Shown: piece by piece, positions 8,231 through 14,572 of the stretch
How the letters are laid out: the number at the start of each line of letters is the position of its first letter
How positions within the stretch are numbered: the stretch's first letter is position 1
Assembly: GCA_903881205.1 (NCBI GenBank)
Contig: CAIRSC010000007.1
Coordinates: 1 to 15,367, forward strand
DNA from: an uncultured bacterium
Lineage (GTDB): Bacteria; Patescibacteriota; Minisyncoccia; Phycocordibacterales; UBA2100
Direction of reading: 5' to 3'
DNA: 15,367 bases
Translations under genes and position numbers: made by a program
The notes under the pieces: model-generated
Told to the model about the DNA's origin: nothing
Seen by the model: only the letters and a program-made list of their open reading frames with translations
Database searches by the model: none

Positions 8231-8740
8231 ATGGCAGAGGAAATCAATGCAGCCGCAAATACCTCCGAGAACGAGGTCGTTTTGCGCATCTACGAGGTGG
8301 GCTACCACATCATTCCAACTGTTCTCGAAGAGAATGTCGAGAAGGTTGTCGGTGATATCCGCACGGTGATCGAGAAGGCCGGCGGCTCTTTCATTGCAGA
8401 AGGTGCACCTGCTATGACACGTCTTGCATACGAAATGGAGCATCAAGACGGCGACAAGCGCTCATACTTCGACAAGGCGTACTTCGGCTGGATCAAGTTT
8501 GAAGCTCCGATTGCATCCGCTGCGGCACTTGAGGAATTTCTCAAGACCAACGTCTCCTTCTTGCGTCACATTATTTTCCAGACCGTCCGCGAAGAGACAC
8601 GCGCCAAGATCAAGGCTCCGACCTTGCGCGAAGTGAAGCGCACCGATACGATCAAATCGTCACCACGCCGCACTGAAGAGGCAAGCGCCCCTGTTTCCGA
8701 GGTCGACCTCGACAAGGCACTTTTGGACATCACTGAGTAG
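8231..8740 (+). CDS. rpsF: Small ribosomal subunit protein bS6
   Basis: bS6 binds the platform of the small ribosomal subunit together with bS18, encoded two genes downstream. The ferredoxin-like S6 core spans about residues 14-110. It shows VLRIYEVGYHIIPTVLEENVEKVVGDI, the family-typical strand LAYEMEHQDGDKRSYFDKAYFGWIKFEA and LEEFLKTNVSFLRHIIFQTV. At 169 residues it is longer than E. coli S6 (about 131-135) because of a charged, disordered C-terminal tail (about 115-169) ending in an acidic helix. The ATG at 8231 is preferred because it gives MAEEIN and lies 10 nt after the -10. A TTG at 8192 would add 13 residues but overlaps the promoter. Confidence 0.93.
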   Translation: MAEEINAAANTSENEVVLRIYEVGYHIIPTVLEENVEKVVGDIRTVIEKAGGSFIAEGAPAMTRLAYEMEHQDGDKRSYFDKAYFGWIKFEAPIASAAALEEFLKTNVSFLRHIIFQTVREETRAKIKAPTLREVKRTDTIKSSPRRTEEASAPVSEVDLDKALLDITE

Positions 8741-8749
8741 TGCTAGACT
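8741..8749 (+). promoter_or_regulatory. Extended -10 promoter of ssb
   Basis: TGCTAGACT (TG-n-TAGACT) starts one base after the rpsF stop and ends 6 nt before the ssb ATG at 8756. A weak TGGACA (8724-8729) lies upstream with a short 14-bp spacer. This would give ssb and rpsR an internal leaderless promoter in addition to readthrough from rpsF. Confidence 0.5.
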
Positions 8750-8755
8750 TTTGAT

Positions 8756-9217
8756 ATGTACATCAATAAGGCGATCCTCTTCGGCAATCTCACGCGCGAC
8801 CCTGAGCTCCGCGCTCTTCCTTCGGGCATGAACGTGTGCAATTTCTCGATCGCGACCAATCGCGTCTTCAAGGATCGCGACGGCAAGAAGCAGGAACAGA
8901 GCGATTTCCACAACATCGTTGTCTTCGGTCGTCAGGCCGACACCGTGCAGCAGTACCTGAAGAAGGGGAGCACCGCGTACATCGAAGGTCGTATGCAGAC
9001 CCGCAGCTGGGACGACAAGGCCAGCGGTGAGAAGAAGTACCGCACCGAAGTCATCGCCGATTCCGTACAGTTCGGTCCACGCGGTTCGGGAGGCGGTGGA
9101 GGCGGGGTGTCACGAAGCGACGAAGGCCAGCAGGCTCCTGAGGAAATGTCTTCGGGTGGTGGGGCAGGCATCGATTATCCGAAAGACGATATTAATCCGG
9201 ACGATATTCCGTTCTAA
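8756..9217 (+). CDS. ssb: Single-stranded DNA-binding protein
   Basis: SSB coats single-stranded DNA in replication, recombination and repair. The OB fold covers about residues 1-108, with MYINKAILFGNLTRDPELR at the start, FSIATNRVFKD, DFHNIVVFGRQADTVQQYLKKGS, YIEGRMQTRSW and RTEVIADSVQFG. A glycine-rich disordered linker follows (GPRGSGGGGGG). The end is acidic, PDDIPF, the conserved tip that recruits partner proteins. The length of 153 residues is typical. The gene sits between rpsF and rpsR as in many bacteria, with 15 nt after rpsF and 2 nt before rpsR. Confidence 0.97.
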   Translation: MYINKAILFGNLTRDPELRALPSGMNVCNFSIATNRVFKDRDGKKQEQSDFHNIVVFGRQADTVQQYLKKGSTAYIEGRMQTRSWDDKASGEKKYRTEVIADSVQFGPRGSGGGGGGVSRSDEGQQAPEEMSSGGGAGIDYPKDDINPDDIPF

Positions 9218-9219
9218 TT

Positions 9220-9417
9220 ATGGCAAATATTCTCACGCAGAATGATATCCAGCACATCGACTACAAAGATGTCGATTTGCTCAAGCAATTCGTCAATCCG
9301 CACGGTCGTGTCATGTCGCGCAAGCGAACCGATCTGACCGCCAAGCAGCAACGTGCTGTCGAGGCCGCGGTCAAACGTGCTCGCTTCATGGGGCTTCTGC
9401 CTTACATACAAAAGTAA
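9220..9417 (+). CDS. rpsR: Small ribosomal subunit protein bS18
   Basis: bS18 partners bS6 on the 30S platform. This short 65-residue form keeps the core: IDYKDVDLLKQFVNPHGRVMSRKRTDLTAKQQRAVEAAVKRARFMGLLPYI. It lacks the Cys-rich zinc-binding N-terminus seen in some bS18 proteins. The ATG lies 2 nt after the ssb stop with no Shine-Dalgarno sequence. The last codons, for LLPYIQK, form part of a large inverted repeat that continues past the stop. No rplI follows, although it often closes this operon. Its absence here fits CPR lineages that lack bL9, but does not prove absence elsewhere in the genome. Confidence 0.96.
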   Translation: MANILTQNDIQHIDYKDVDLLKQFVNPHGRVMSRKRTDLTAKQQRAVEAAVKRARFMGLLPYIQK

Positions 9418-9484
9418 AAAGCATCCGGCGCAAGCCGGATTTTTACTTTTGGATGTAGAACGCGAAGCGTTCGTAAGGCAGAAG
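9394..9484 (+). repeat. Nested inverted repeat built on the rpsR 3' end
   Basis: CTTCTGCCTTAC inside rpsR (9394-9405) is perfectly complementary to GTAAGGCAGAAG (9473-9484). Inside it, 9403-9420 pairs with 9440-9457 with a single A-G mismatch, and a GC-rich stem with a GCAA loop forms the tip. On the 3' side a separate palindrome (9458-9472) containing GCGAAGC, known as an unusually stable mini-hairpin, is inserted. The simplest reading is an inverted copy of the rpsR tail interrupted by a 15-bp hairpin, able to fold as a three-way junction in RNA. Confidence 0.75.
9423..9450 (+). terminator. Intrinsic terminator of the rpsF-ssb-rpsR operon
   Basis: ATCCGGC (9423-9429) pairs with GCCGGAT (9434-9440) across a GCAA loop (GNRA type), followed by TTTTACTTTT. 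It begins 6 nt after the rpsR stop. The preceding A-rich tract mirrors the T tract, so it can also work on the other strand. Confidence 0.85.
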
Positions 9485-9596
9485 CGGCCGGAGCGTGGGG
9501 CCCAAGGGCGGCGACCCTTGGGACAGCGAGGCGGGCCTTGCGTGCGGGCCGCAGCAGCGGTCCGACATGTGAGGTGCTGTCCTACATCCAAAAGTA
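9444..9596. repeat. 153-bp GC-rich element with 15-bp terminal inverted repeats (MITE/REP-like)
   Basis: TACTTTTGGATGTAG (9444-9458) and CTACATCCAAAAGTA (9582-9596) are perfect inverted repeats bounding a GC-rich interior. The interior has further pairings: CCCAAGGG (9501-9508) with CCCTTGGG (9515-9522), GCGGCC (9484-9489) with GGCCGC (9547-9552), and GGACAGC (9521-9527) with GCTGTCC (9576-9582). A near-identical third copy of the repeat unit lies at the rpsR end (9403-9416, 13/14 bases). The left end overlaps the rpsR terminator. No convincing protein is encoded. It could be a non-autonomous mobile element, a dispersed palindromic repeat or a structured RNA. The sequence alone does not decide. 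Confidence 0.6.
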
Positions 9597-9604
9597 GAGA
9601 TTCA

Positions 9605-9642
9605 AAACAAAAAGACCCTTCGTACGAAGGGTCTTTTTGTTT
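9605..9642. terminator. Bidirectional terminator between convergent rpsR and efp
   Basis: This is a 38-bp perfect palindrome centred at 9623/9624: a GACCCTTC stem, a central GTAC and the mirror stem, flanked by an A tract on one side and a T tract on the other. It ends 12 nt before the efp stop and serves transcripts from both strands. Confidence 0.92.
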
Positions 9643-9653
9643 ATGCGGAGATG

Positions 9654-10220
9654 TTATACGCGCTCGACGTAATCGCCGGTCTCGGTATTGATACGCACAG
9701 TGTCGCCGGCTTCGACGAACATCGGTACGTTGAGAGTAGCGCCGGTTTCGAGAGTAACAACCTTGTTACCGCCCTGGGCCGTGTTGCCGCGGGTGTTTGG
9801 CGGCGCCTCGGTGACCTTGAGATCCATCTTGATCGGGATCTTCACCTGCATCGGCTCATCGTCGAACCAACGGACTTCCACCTCGACGTTGCTCTTGAGG
9901 TACTTGCTGGCATCGCCAATCCGCTCCTGGTCGATCGTGAATCGCTTCGATTTGTCGCTCACTTCATGGAAGAACCACTCGCCGTTGCGCTCGTAGATGA
10001 AGATCGCCGGGCGGGACTCCACCTCGGCCTCTTCTATCTTGTCGGACACGTGGTAGGTGTGCTCGGCCATCGAGCCGGTCTTGAGATTGCGGAGCTTCAC
10101 CTGGTTGACGGGCTTGCGCTGTTGTTTGCGGAATACCCATGCGGAAAGCACTTCGTACGGTTCGCCGTCGATGATAATAAGCCGCTTCGGCAGGACTTCG
10201 TTGTATGCAAGCATCGCCAT
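9654..10220 (-). CDS. efp: Elongation factor P with non-canonical tip loop
   Basis: EF-P relieves ribosomes stalled at proline runs. The protein (188 residues from the chosen start) covers all three beta domains: the KOW-like domain I (LIIIDGEPYEVL...VKLRNLKTGS), the OB domain II (FIYERNGEWFFHEVSD) and the C-terminal domain ending VPMFVEAGDTVRINTETGDYVERV. Aligned without gaps to E. coli EF-P, the PGKG loop (32-35) reads KQQR, so the modified Lys34 is Gln34. The ATG at 10220 (MAMLAYNEV) lies 10 nt after a good -10 and gives near-normal length. An upstream ATG at 10259 would overlap the promoter and add 13 residues, and MLAYNEV at 10214 is another option. No beta-lysylation genes are seen nearby. 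Confidence 0.93.
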   Translation of the reverse strand: MAMLAYNEVLPKRLIIIDGEPYEVLSAWVFRKQQRKPVNQVKLRNLKTGSMAEHTYHVSDKIEEAEVESRPAIFIYERNGEWFFHEVSDKSKRFTIDQERIGDASKYLKSNVEVEVRWFDDEPMQVKIPIKMDLKVTEAPPNTRGNTAQGGNKVVTLETGATLNVPMFVEAGDTVRINTETGDYVERV

Positions 10221-10230
10221 ATGTGAGAGC

Positions 10231-10258
10231 AGTTTAGCCAAAAAATGCTGTTTGTCCA
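10231..10258 (-). promoter_or_regulatory. efp promoter
   Basis: On the minus strand TGGACA (10253-10258, 5/6 to the -35 consensus) is 16 bp from TAAACT (10231-10236, 4/6 to the -10 consensus). The -10 ends 10 nt before the ATG at 10220, again giving a very short leader. The -35 overlaps the gap just after the GNAT stop, so efp can be transcribed independently. Confidence 0.6.
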
Positions 10259-10259
10259 A

Positions 10260-10637
10260 TCAGTCTATTATCTTTATCAGAGCGAACTTTTCTTTATTGA
10301 AAGCCCCGAATCCCTGCTTCTCGAAGAGTGAGGTAGCGCCGGTGATAGTGAGCACCTCATAGACATTACGAGTTTTTGCTTCTTTCAGGCACCGGGCGAC
10401 GAGCTGCGTGGCAATACTCTTGCCCTGATGCTCGGGAAGTACTGCGAGACTGCGTACTTCAGCGAGGCGTTGCGAATATACCTCGAGCGCACAGCACGCG
10501 ACGATTGTTCCATTTTCTTCGGCGACGAAGAACTCCTCGGGTTCGGGTAGATGTACTTGTATGAGTGTGTCGGGGAAGCGGGCAATAATTCCTGTGATCG
10601 CAGGAAAATCCGCCGAAGTCGCTTTTCGTATCTCCAT
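10260..10637 (-). CDS. GNAT family N-acetyltransferase
   Basis: This 125-residue protein has the GNAT fold, which transfers an acetyl group from acetyl-CoA to an amine. It shows MEIRKATSADFPAITGII (beta1-alpha1), EEFFVAEENGTIVACCALEVY (beta2-beta3) and RSLAVLPEHQGKSIATQLVARCL. The latter is motif A with the acetyl-CoA-binding Q-G-K-S-I-A turn. The C-terminal GATSLFEKQGF is the usual motif B. The resemblance to ArgA-like small acetyltransferases is noticeable, but no arginine pathway gene is nearby and the substrate is unknown. A GTG at 10646 overlapping the recA stop (TAGTG) would add three residues. The ATG at 10637 is preferred for its family-like beginning. It is probably cotranscribed with recA. 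Confidence 0.85.
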   Translation of the reverse strand: MEIRKATSADFPAITGIIARFPDTLIQVHLPEPEEFFVAEENGTIVACCALEVYSQRLAEVRSLAVLPEHQGKSIATQLVARCLKEAKTRNVYEVLTITGATSLFEKQGFGAFNKEKFALIKIID

Positions 10638-10645
10638 GAGATGCA

Positions 10646-11764
10646 CTATTCGTCAGCGCTACCGCCGGAACTCTTCGGGCTCATGCCGTTCTCGTTTAGG
10701 CTCTTCTTGATGTCTTTGAGGAGCTGATTGAGGATCGGCTTGTTCTCACGGAGAAACGTGCGGGCCGCATCATAGCCGCGGCCGAGTTTGACCCCTTCAT
10801 CGGCGCCTTTCTTGCCTTTGACCCCTTCAGCTGCCGGTGCCGCGGTGAGGGCATAGGATCCGCCGGATGATTTTTGTACAAAGCCGAGCTTCTCGCCAAG
10901 TGCGAGTGCCTCGCCCTCTTTGGAGATGCCTTCGCCGTAGAGCATGTCAAATTCGACCGCACGGAAGGGAGCAGCTACCTTATTCTTGACGATCTTCACG
11001 CGGTGCCGGCCGCCCATGACCTCGTCACCCTTTTTGATCTGCGCGATGCGGCGGATATCGATGCGGACCGATGTATAGAATTTGAGCGCCTTGCCGCCCG
11101 GGGTCGTCTCAGGGTTGCCGAACATGACGCCGATCTGCATACGGATCTGGTTGATGAAAATGACGGTGGTCTTGGTCTTACTCACGATAGCGGTGAGTTT
11201 GCGCAGTGCCTGCGACATCAAGCGCGCCTGCTTGCCCACGTGCTGTGCTCCCATATCGCCCTCGATCTCGTCTTTGGGAGTGAGTGCTGCAACCGAGTCG
11301 ATGACGATCACGTCGATCTTGCCGCTTCGCACGAGTGATTCCACGATCTCAAGTGCCTGTTCACCAGTATCAGGCTGCGAGACGAGTAGTGTTGCCGTGT
11401 CGACGCCAAGCTTCTTTGCATATTCAGGATCGAGCGCGTGCTCCGCGTCGATGAATGCGCAGATACCACCTTTCTTCTGTGCTTCTGCGATCGCATGCAA
11501 ACAGAGCGTCGTCTTGCCCGACGATTCCGGCCCATAGATCTCGATGATACGGCCGCGGGGGAGTCCGCCGATGCCGAGCGCCCAATCGATGCCGATCGAG
11601 CCGGTCGGAATGGCATTCACGTCCACTTTCGGCTGAGCACCGAGCATCATGATCGAGTCGTCGCCGAATTTCGTCTTGATATCGGAAAGTGCGCGTTCGA
11701 TATCTTTATCTGTTCCGCCGCCGACCGTCTTGGGAGCTGCCTTTTCTTTTTTTCCGAATGCCAT
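10646..11764 (-). CDS. recA: Recombinase RecA
   Basis: RecA forms filaments on single-stranded DNA, drives strand exchange and is central to recombinational repair. Its 372 residues include the N-terminal helix (DKDIERALSDIKTKFG), Walker A GPESSGKT (78-85), the DAEHALDPEYAKKLGVD segment, Walker B VIVIDSVAAL, the L1 loop (EIEGDMGAQHVGKQARLMSQALRK) and L2 with INQIRMQIGVMFGNPETTPGGKALKFY. The C-terminal domain is complete. It is slightly extended by a Lys/Gly-rich insertion (about 315-325) and ends in a Ser/Gly-rich acidic tail. It lies between the Ig-like membrane protein gene upstream and the GNAT gene downstream. No LexA-type palindrome was found upstream. Confidence 0.98.
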   Translation of the reverse strand: MAFGKKEKAAPKTVGGGTDKDIERALSDIKTKFGDDSIMMLGAQPKVDVNAIPTGSIGIDWALGIGGLPRGRIIEIYGPESSGKTTLCLHAIAEAQKKGGICAFIDAEHALDPEYAKKLGVDTATLLVSQPDTGEQALEIVESLVRSGKIDVIVIDSVAALTPKDEIEGDMGAQHVGKQARLMSQALRKLTAIVSKTKTTVIFINQIRMQIGVMFGNPETTPGGKALKFYTSVRIDIRRIAQIKKGDEVMGGRHRVKIVKNKVAAPFRAVEFDMLYGEGISKEGEALALGEKLGFVQKSSGGSYALTAAPAAEGVKGKKGADEGVKLGRGYDAARTFLRENKPILNQLLKDIKKSLNENGMSPKSSGGSADE

Positions 11765-11805
11765 AGTGATGTGTTTTGCGAGGCGCTGTTAAGTGATATT
11801 CATTC

Positions 11806-11811
11806 AGTATA
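11806..11811 (-). promoter_or_regulatory. Probable recA -10 box
   Basis: TATACT on the minus strand (5/6 to consensus) lies between the Ig-like protein stop and recA. It leaves about 35 nt of leader, unlike the leaderless genes in this window. No clear -35 is seen at the expected distance, which would fall inside the upstream gene. No inverted repeat resembling an SOS box overlaps it. Confidence 0.4.
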
Positions 11812-11822
11812 CCGAGTCCGTG

Positions 11823-12257
11823 CTACTGCGCTACCGTGCTCGAAGCCGTAGTCGTGGCCACCATAGTATCCGGGGTCGATGTCGCCACTTGGGGTGAGTC
11901 CGTCGGAACTACAGGCGGGGAATACACGATTTGAACCACTACTTTGCGGTCGCGCCCGTACTTATCCTTTGCCTCCAGAACGATCTGGTTGAGACCGGGA
12001 ACAAGCAGGTAGGGCTCCGCAAAGGCGCCGGCTTCCGTGACGGAAACCGCCTGCCCATTCATCGTCAGACTTGAAATACGGCCCGCGGTGCCCACGACAG
12101 TGGTGAATGGGTCGTGTGTCGCGCTCGTACTCGAAGTTATCTCGATCGTAGGGCCGTAGAGTATGCCGTGTAGCTCAAAATACGCATATCCGATGACGAT
12201 CAAGAAGAAGATGCCGATCGCGGTCCTCGTGATACGGCTGTCGCGATAGGGGAACAT
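11823..12257 (-). CDS. Membrane-anchored protein with one Ig-like (glucodextranase-B-type) domain
   Basis: This 144-residue protein has a short basic N-terminus (MFPYRDSRITR), one membrane helix at about 12-32 (TAIGIFFLIVIGYAYFELHGI) and an exterior beta-sandwich at about 36-112. The pattern G-x-I-S-x-L-x-M-N-G-Q-x-V-x-V then GAF...LVPGLNQIVLEAKDKYGRDRKVVVQIVY is typical of the bacterial Ig-like domains grouped with glucodextranase domain B. A Thr/Ser/Pro-rich tail follows. No catalytic residues are apparent. It starts 2 nt after the ftsK stop and is probably translated with it, which suggests a role at the envelope or division site. That role is inference. Confidence 0.78.
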   Translation of the reverse strand: MFPYRDSRITRTAIGIFFLIVIGYAYFELHGILYGPTIEITSSTSATHDPFTTVVGTAGRISSLTMNGQAVSVTEAGAFAEPYLLVPGLNQIVLEAKDKYGRDRKVVVQIVYSPPVVPTDSPQVATSTPDTMVATTTASSTVAQ

Positions 12258-12259
12258 GG

Positions 12260-14485
12260 TTACATCTCCTCTTCCCCTATAGGCATTTCCTTGGCGAGTT
12301 CATCGGCGTTGCCTTCTCCGATAATATCGCGTGGTTTTGCACCGTCGGCAGGACCGATCACACCGCGGTCCTCAAGGAGGTCCATAAGACGGGCCGCACG
12401 TGCATAGCCCACACCGAGCTTGCGCTGCAGGTATGAGGTCGAAGCCTTGCCCGCTTCGATGACAGTGCGCTTTGCGTCGGGGTAGAGCTCGTCATCGTCT
12501 TCATTCTCATCATTTTCCATAGACGCGAAGATCGCATCGGTGCCTCCGTTCTGATTTCGTGCGTTGTCATTGAGGTCGATCTCGCCCGAGAGGATACCCT
12601 CATTCGATCTGACGATGAATTCCACGACCTTCTTCACTTCGGCTTCCGAAATATACGGCGCCTGAATACGGCGCGGCTTCGACATTTCACCCGAAAGGAA
12701 GAGGGTATCGCCTGCGCCCAGCAGGTTTTCGGCACCTCCCATGTCGAGAATGGTGCGGGAGTCTATCTGAGACGACACCTGCAGCGCCACGCGCGCCGGG
12801 ACGTTCGCCTTGATGAGGCCCGTGATGACCTTGACCGATGGTCGCTGCGTCGAAAGTACGAGGTGGATACCCACCGCACGACTCATTTGTGCCAGACGCA
12901 CGATACCGCTTTCGAGTTCGCGCGGATATGAAGTCATGATGTCGGCAAGTTCGTCGATGATGAGCACGATATACGGCATTGCCTCCGGCAACGGCTTATC
13001 TCCTACAGGTCCCTTTTCGAGCGCGGGCTTGAGGATGTTCTCGTGATATGAGGCGATATCGCGCACCTTTTCGACTTCGAGCACGTTGTATCGGCGATCC
13101 ATTTCTTTGGCGAGCCATTTAAGTGCGAGGATCGCTTTCTTTGCGTCAGTGATGACAGGGGTCAAGAGGTGGGGAATCGAGTTGTAGACCGTGAGTTCTA
13201 CGCGCTTTGGGTCGACCATGATAAAGCGAAGTTTCTCCGGCCCGCAGCGGTAGAGCAGCGAGACGATAAATCCGTGGATGGTGACCGATTTGCCGGCGCC
13301 GGTCGTACCGGCGATGAGCATGTGCGGCATGCGGGCGAGGTCGGCAAAGTGCGGCGCTCCCGTGATAGAGCGACCTAGTGCGATGAGCAGCGGCTTATCC
13401 GATGAGGTGAATTGTTCGTCGGAGATGATCGGCCCCATACCCAGTGTCGTGCGTGCGATATTCGGCACCTCAATACCCACCAGTGCTTTGCCCGGAATCG
13501 GAGCTTCGATACGTACCGGGGAAGCGGCAAGGGCGAGCTCGAGGTTGCTCTGGAGCGCTACGATCTTCGAGAGTCGCACACCCTCGGCCGGCTTCATGGC
13601 GTAGCGCGTCACGGTCGGGCCGATCGAAGCCTCATCCATTTCCACTTGTATGCCAAAGTTCTGAAGCGTGCGCTTAATGATGTTCATATTGGCCTTCACG
13701 TCGCCCACCTCCGGCTTGCCTTTGTTCTTGGCAAGGAGCGATGTTGGTGGCGCGATGTAGGCGCTTCCGGTCGCGGCGATGATCGGGAAGCCGCCTTCCG
13801 AGTCGGACCGATCCTTAAAGGTAGTAATCGACGGCTGTGCTTTCACTAGTTCTTCGGGCACCGGCTCCGATTCTTCGATAGGTTCCTCCTCATGTTCGGG
13901 CTCTTCGGGCAGTCCCGTGACAGGCACGTCATCAATATTCTGCAGCTCCTCACCCTCTTCCGGCACGCTTGCAAACCATTCGCGTATTGCCTTCACGACG
14001 AGTCCGAGGTGGATATTGAAAGCGATCACGAGTGACGCAATGATAAAAGCGATGAGAAATATTGCAGTCGCGGTTGTATCGATCTGAGAAACGATGAAGT
14101 TCGATATTCCGCCCCCCACGACACCGCCATTGCCGGGGAAGGCAAGGTTCACGAGTCCGAGTGCGCTGAAGAGGAATACGAACATGCTCACGAGCTGCAC
14201 CCACCCAAATGCCCGTTCAAATGATCTGAATATAAGTACGGCGATAAGCACGAGAGAAAGCGGGAGCAACAGATATCCGACTCCGAGAAGCCAGTCGAGG
14301 CCCTCATAGACGGCCGCACCCACCTTACCGCCTCCGCCCGCTTCCGCTAGTATCAAAAAGCCCGCGATCGCGATCAAGAAAATTGCGCACACGCCACGCA
14401 AGGCTTCGCTACTCACGCTCCGCTGCTTGACCACCTCAATCGCATCTTTAGATTTATTTTTTTTGGCCCCTTTCTTCTCTTTCAT
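12260..14485 (-). CDS. ftsK: FtsK/SpoIIIE-family DNA translocase
   Basis: This membrane-bound motor pumps chromosomal DNA through the septum at division. Its 741 residues show a basic N-terminus and four membrane helices (about 31-48, 63-87, 94-116, 138-164). An acidic linker (about 173-212, EEPEHEEEPIEESEP) and a beta-strand DNA-binding (alpha) domain (about 260-345) follow. The motor has Walker A GTTGAGKS (393-400) and Walker B IVLIIDELADI (about 506-516). The C-terminal winged-helix gamma domain (about 675-730, TSYLQRKLGVGYARAARLMDLLEDRGVIG) is the part that reads KOPS/SRS-type polarity sequences in other bacteria. It is compact beside E. coli FtsK because the linker is short. The start follows a -10 box by 6 nt. 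Confidence 0.96.
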   Translation of the reverse strand: MKEKKGAKKNKSKDAIEVVKQRSVSSEALRGVCAIFLIAIAGFLILAEAGGGGKVGAAVYEGLDWLLGVGYLLLPLSLVLIAVLIFRSFERAFGWVQLVSMFVFLFSALGLVNLAFPGNGGVVGGGISNFIVSQIDTTATAIFLIAFIIASLVIAFNIHLGLVVKAIREWFASVPEEGEELQNIDDVPVTGLPEEPEHEEEPIEESEPVPEELVKAQPSITTFKDRSDSEGGFPIIAATGSAYIAPPTSLLAKNKGKPEVGDVKANMNIIKRTLQNFGIQVEMDEASIGPTVTRYAMKPAEGVRLSKIVALQSNLELALAASPVRIEAPIPGKALVGIEVPNIARTTLGMGPIISDEQFTSSDKPLLIALGRSITGAPHFADLARMPHMLIAGTTGAGKSVTIHGFIVSLLYRCGPEKLRFIMVDPKRVELTVYNSIPHLLTPVITDAKKAILALKWLAKEMDRRYNVLEVEKVRDIASYHENILKPALEKGPVGDKPLPEAMPYIVLIIDELADIMTSYPRELESGIVRLAQMSRAVGIHLVLSTQRPSVKVITGLIKANVPARVALQVSSQIDSRTILDMGGAENLLGAGDTLFLSGEMSKPRRIQAPYISEAEVKKVVEFIVRSNEGILSGEIDLNDNARNQNGGTDAIFASMENDENEDDDELYPDAKRTVIEAGKASTSYLQRKLGVGYARAARLMDLLEDRGVIGPADGAKPRDIIGEGNADELAKEMPIGEEEM

Positions 14486-14491
14486 GCCGAC

Positions 14492-14500
14492 ATCATATCA
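14492..14500 (-). promoter_or_regulatory. Extended -10 promoter of ftsK
   Basis: On the minus strand TGATATGAT (TG-n-TATGAT, 5/6 to TATAAT) ends 6 nt before the ftsK ATG at 14485. This is the same spacing as glyQS and ssb. No convincing -35 was found. It predicts a leaderless mRNA for the ftsK operon. Confidence 0.6.
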
Positions 14501-14572
14501 CGAGCCATATTCATTTCTTCCATATTTTGCAGGCTATTTTCGTCATTCCCGGGTACAAAAAGACAAAGTATT

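Noticed and set aside
9584..9597. Attachment site or insertion-sequence end with target duplication
   Set aside because: The 15-bp inverted ends are real, but no flanking direct target duplication or transposase could be identified, so it is reported only as a repeat element.
9353..9691. 112-codon + strand open frame across the rpsR end, the inverted repeats and the bidirectional terminator
   Set aside because: It runs through rpsR in another frame, two terminators and a palindromic element. Its composition (Arg/Gly-rich) reflects GC-rich repeats, and no domain is recognisable.
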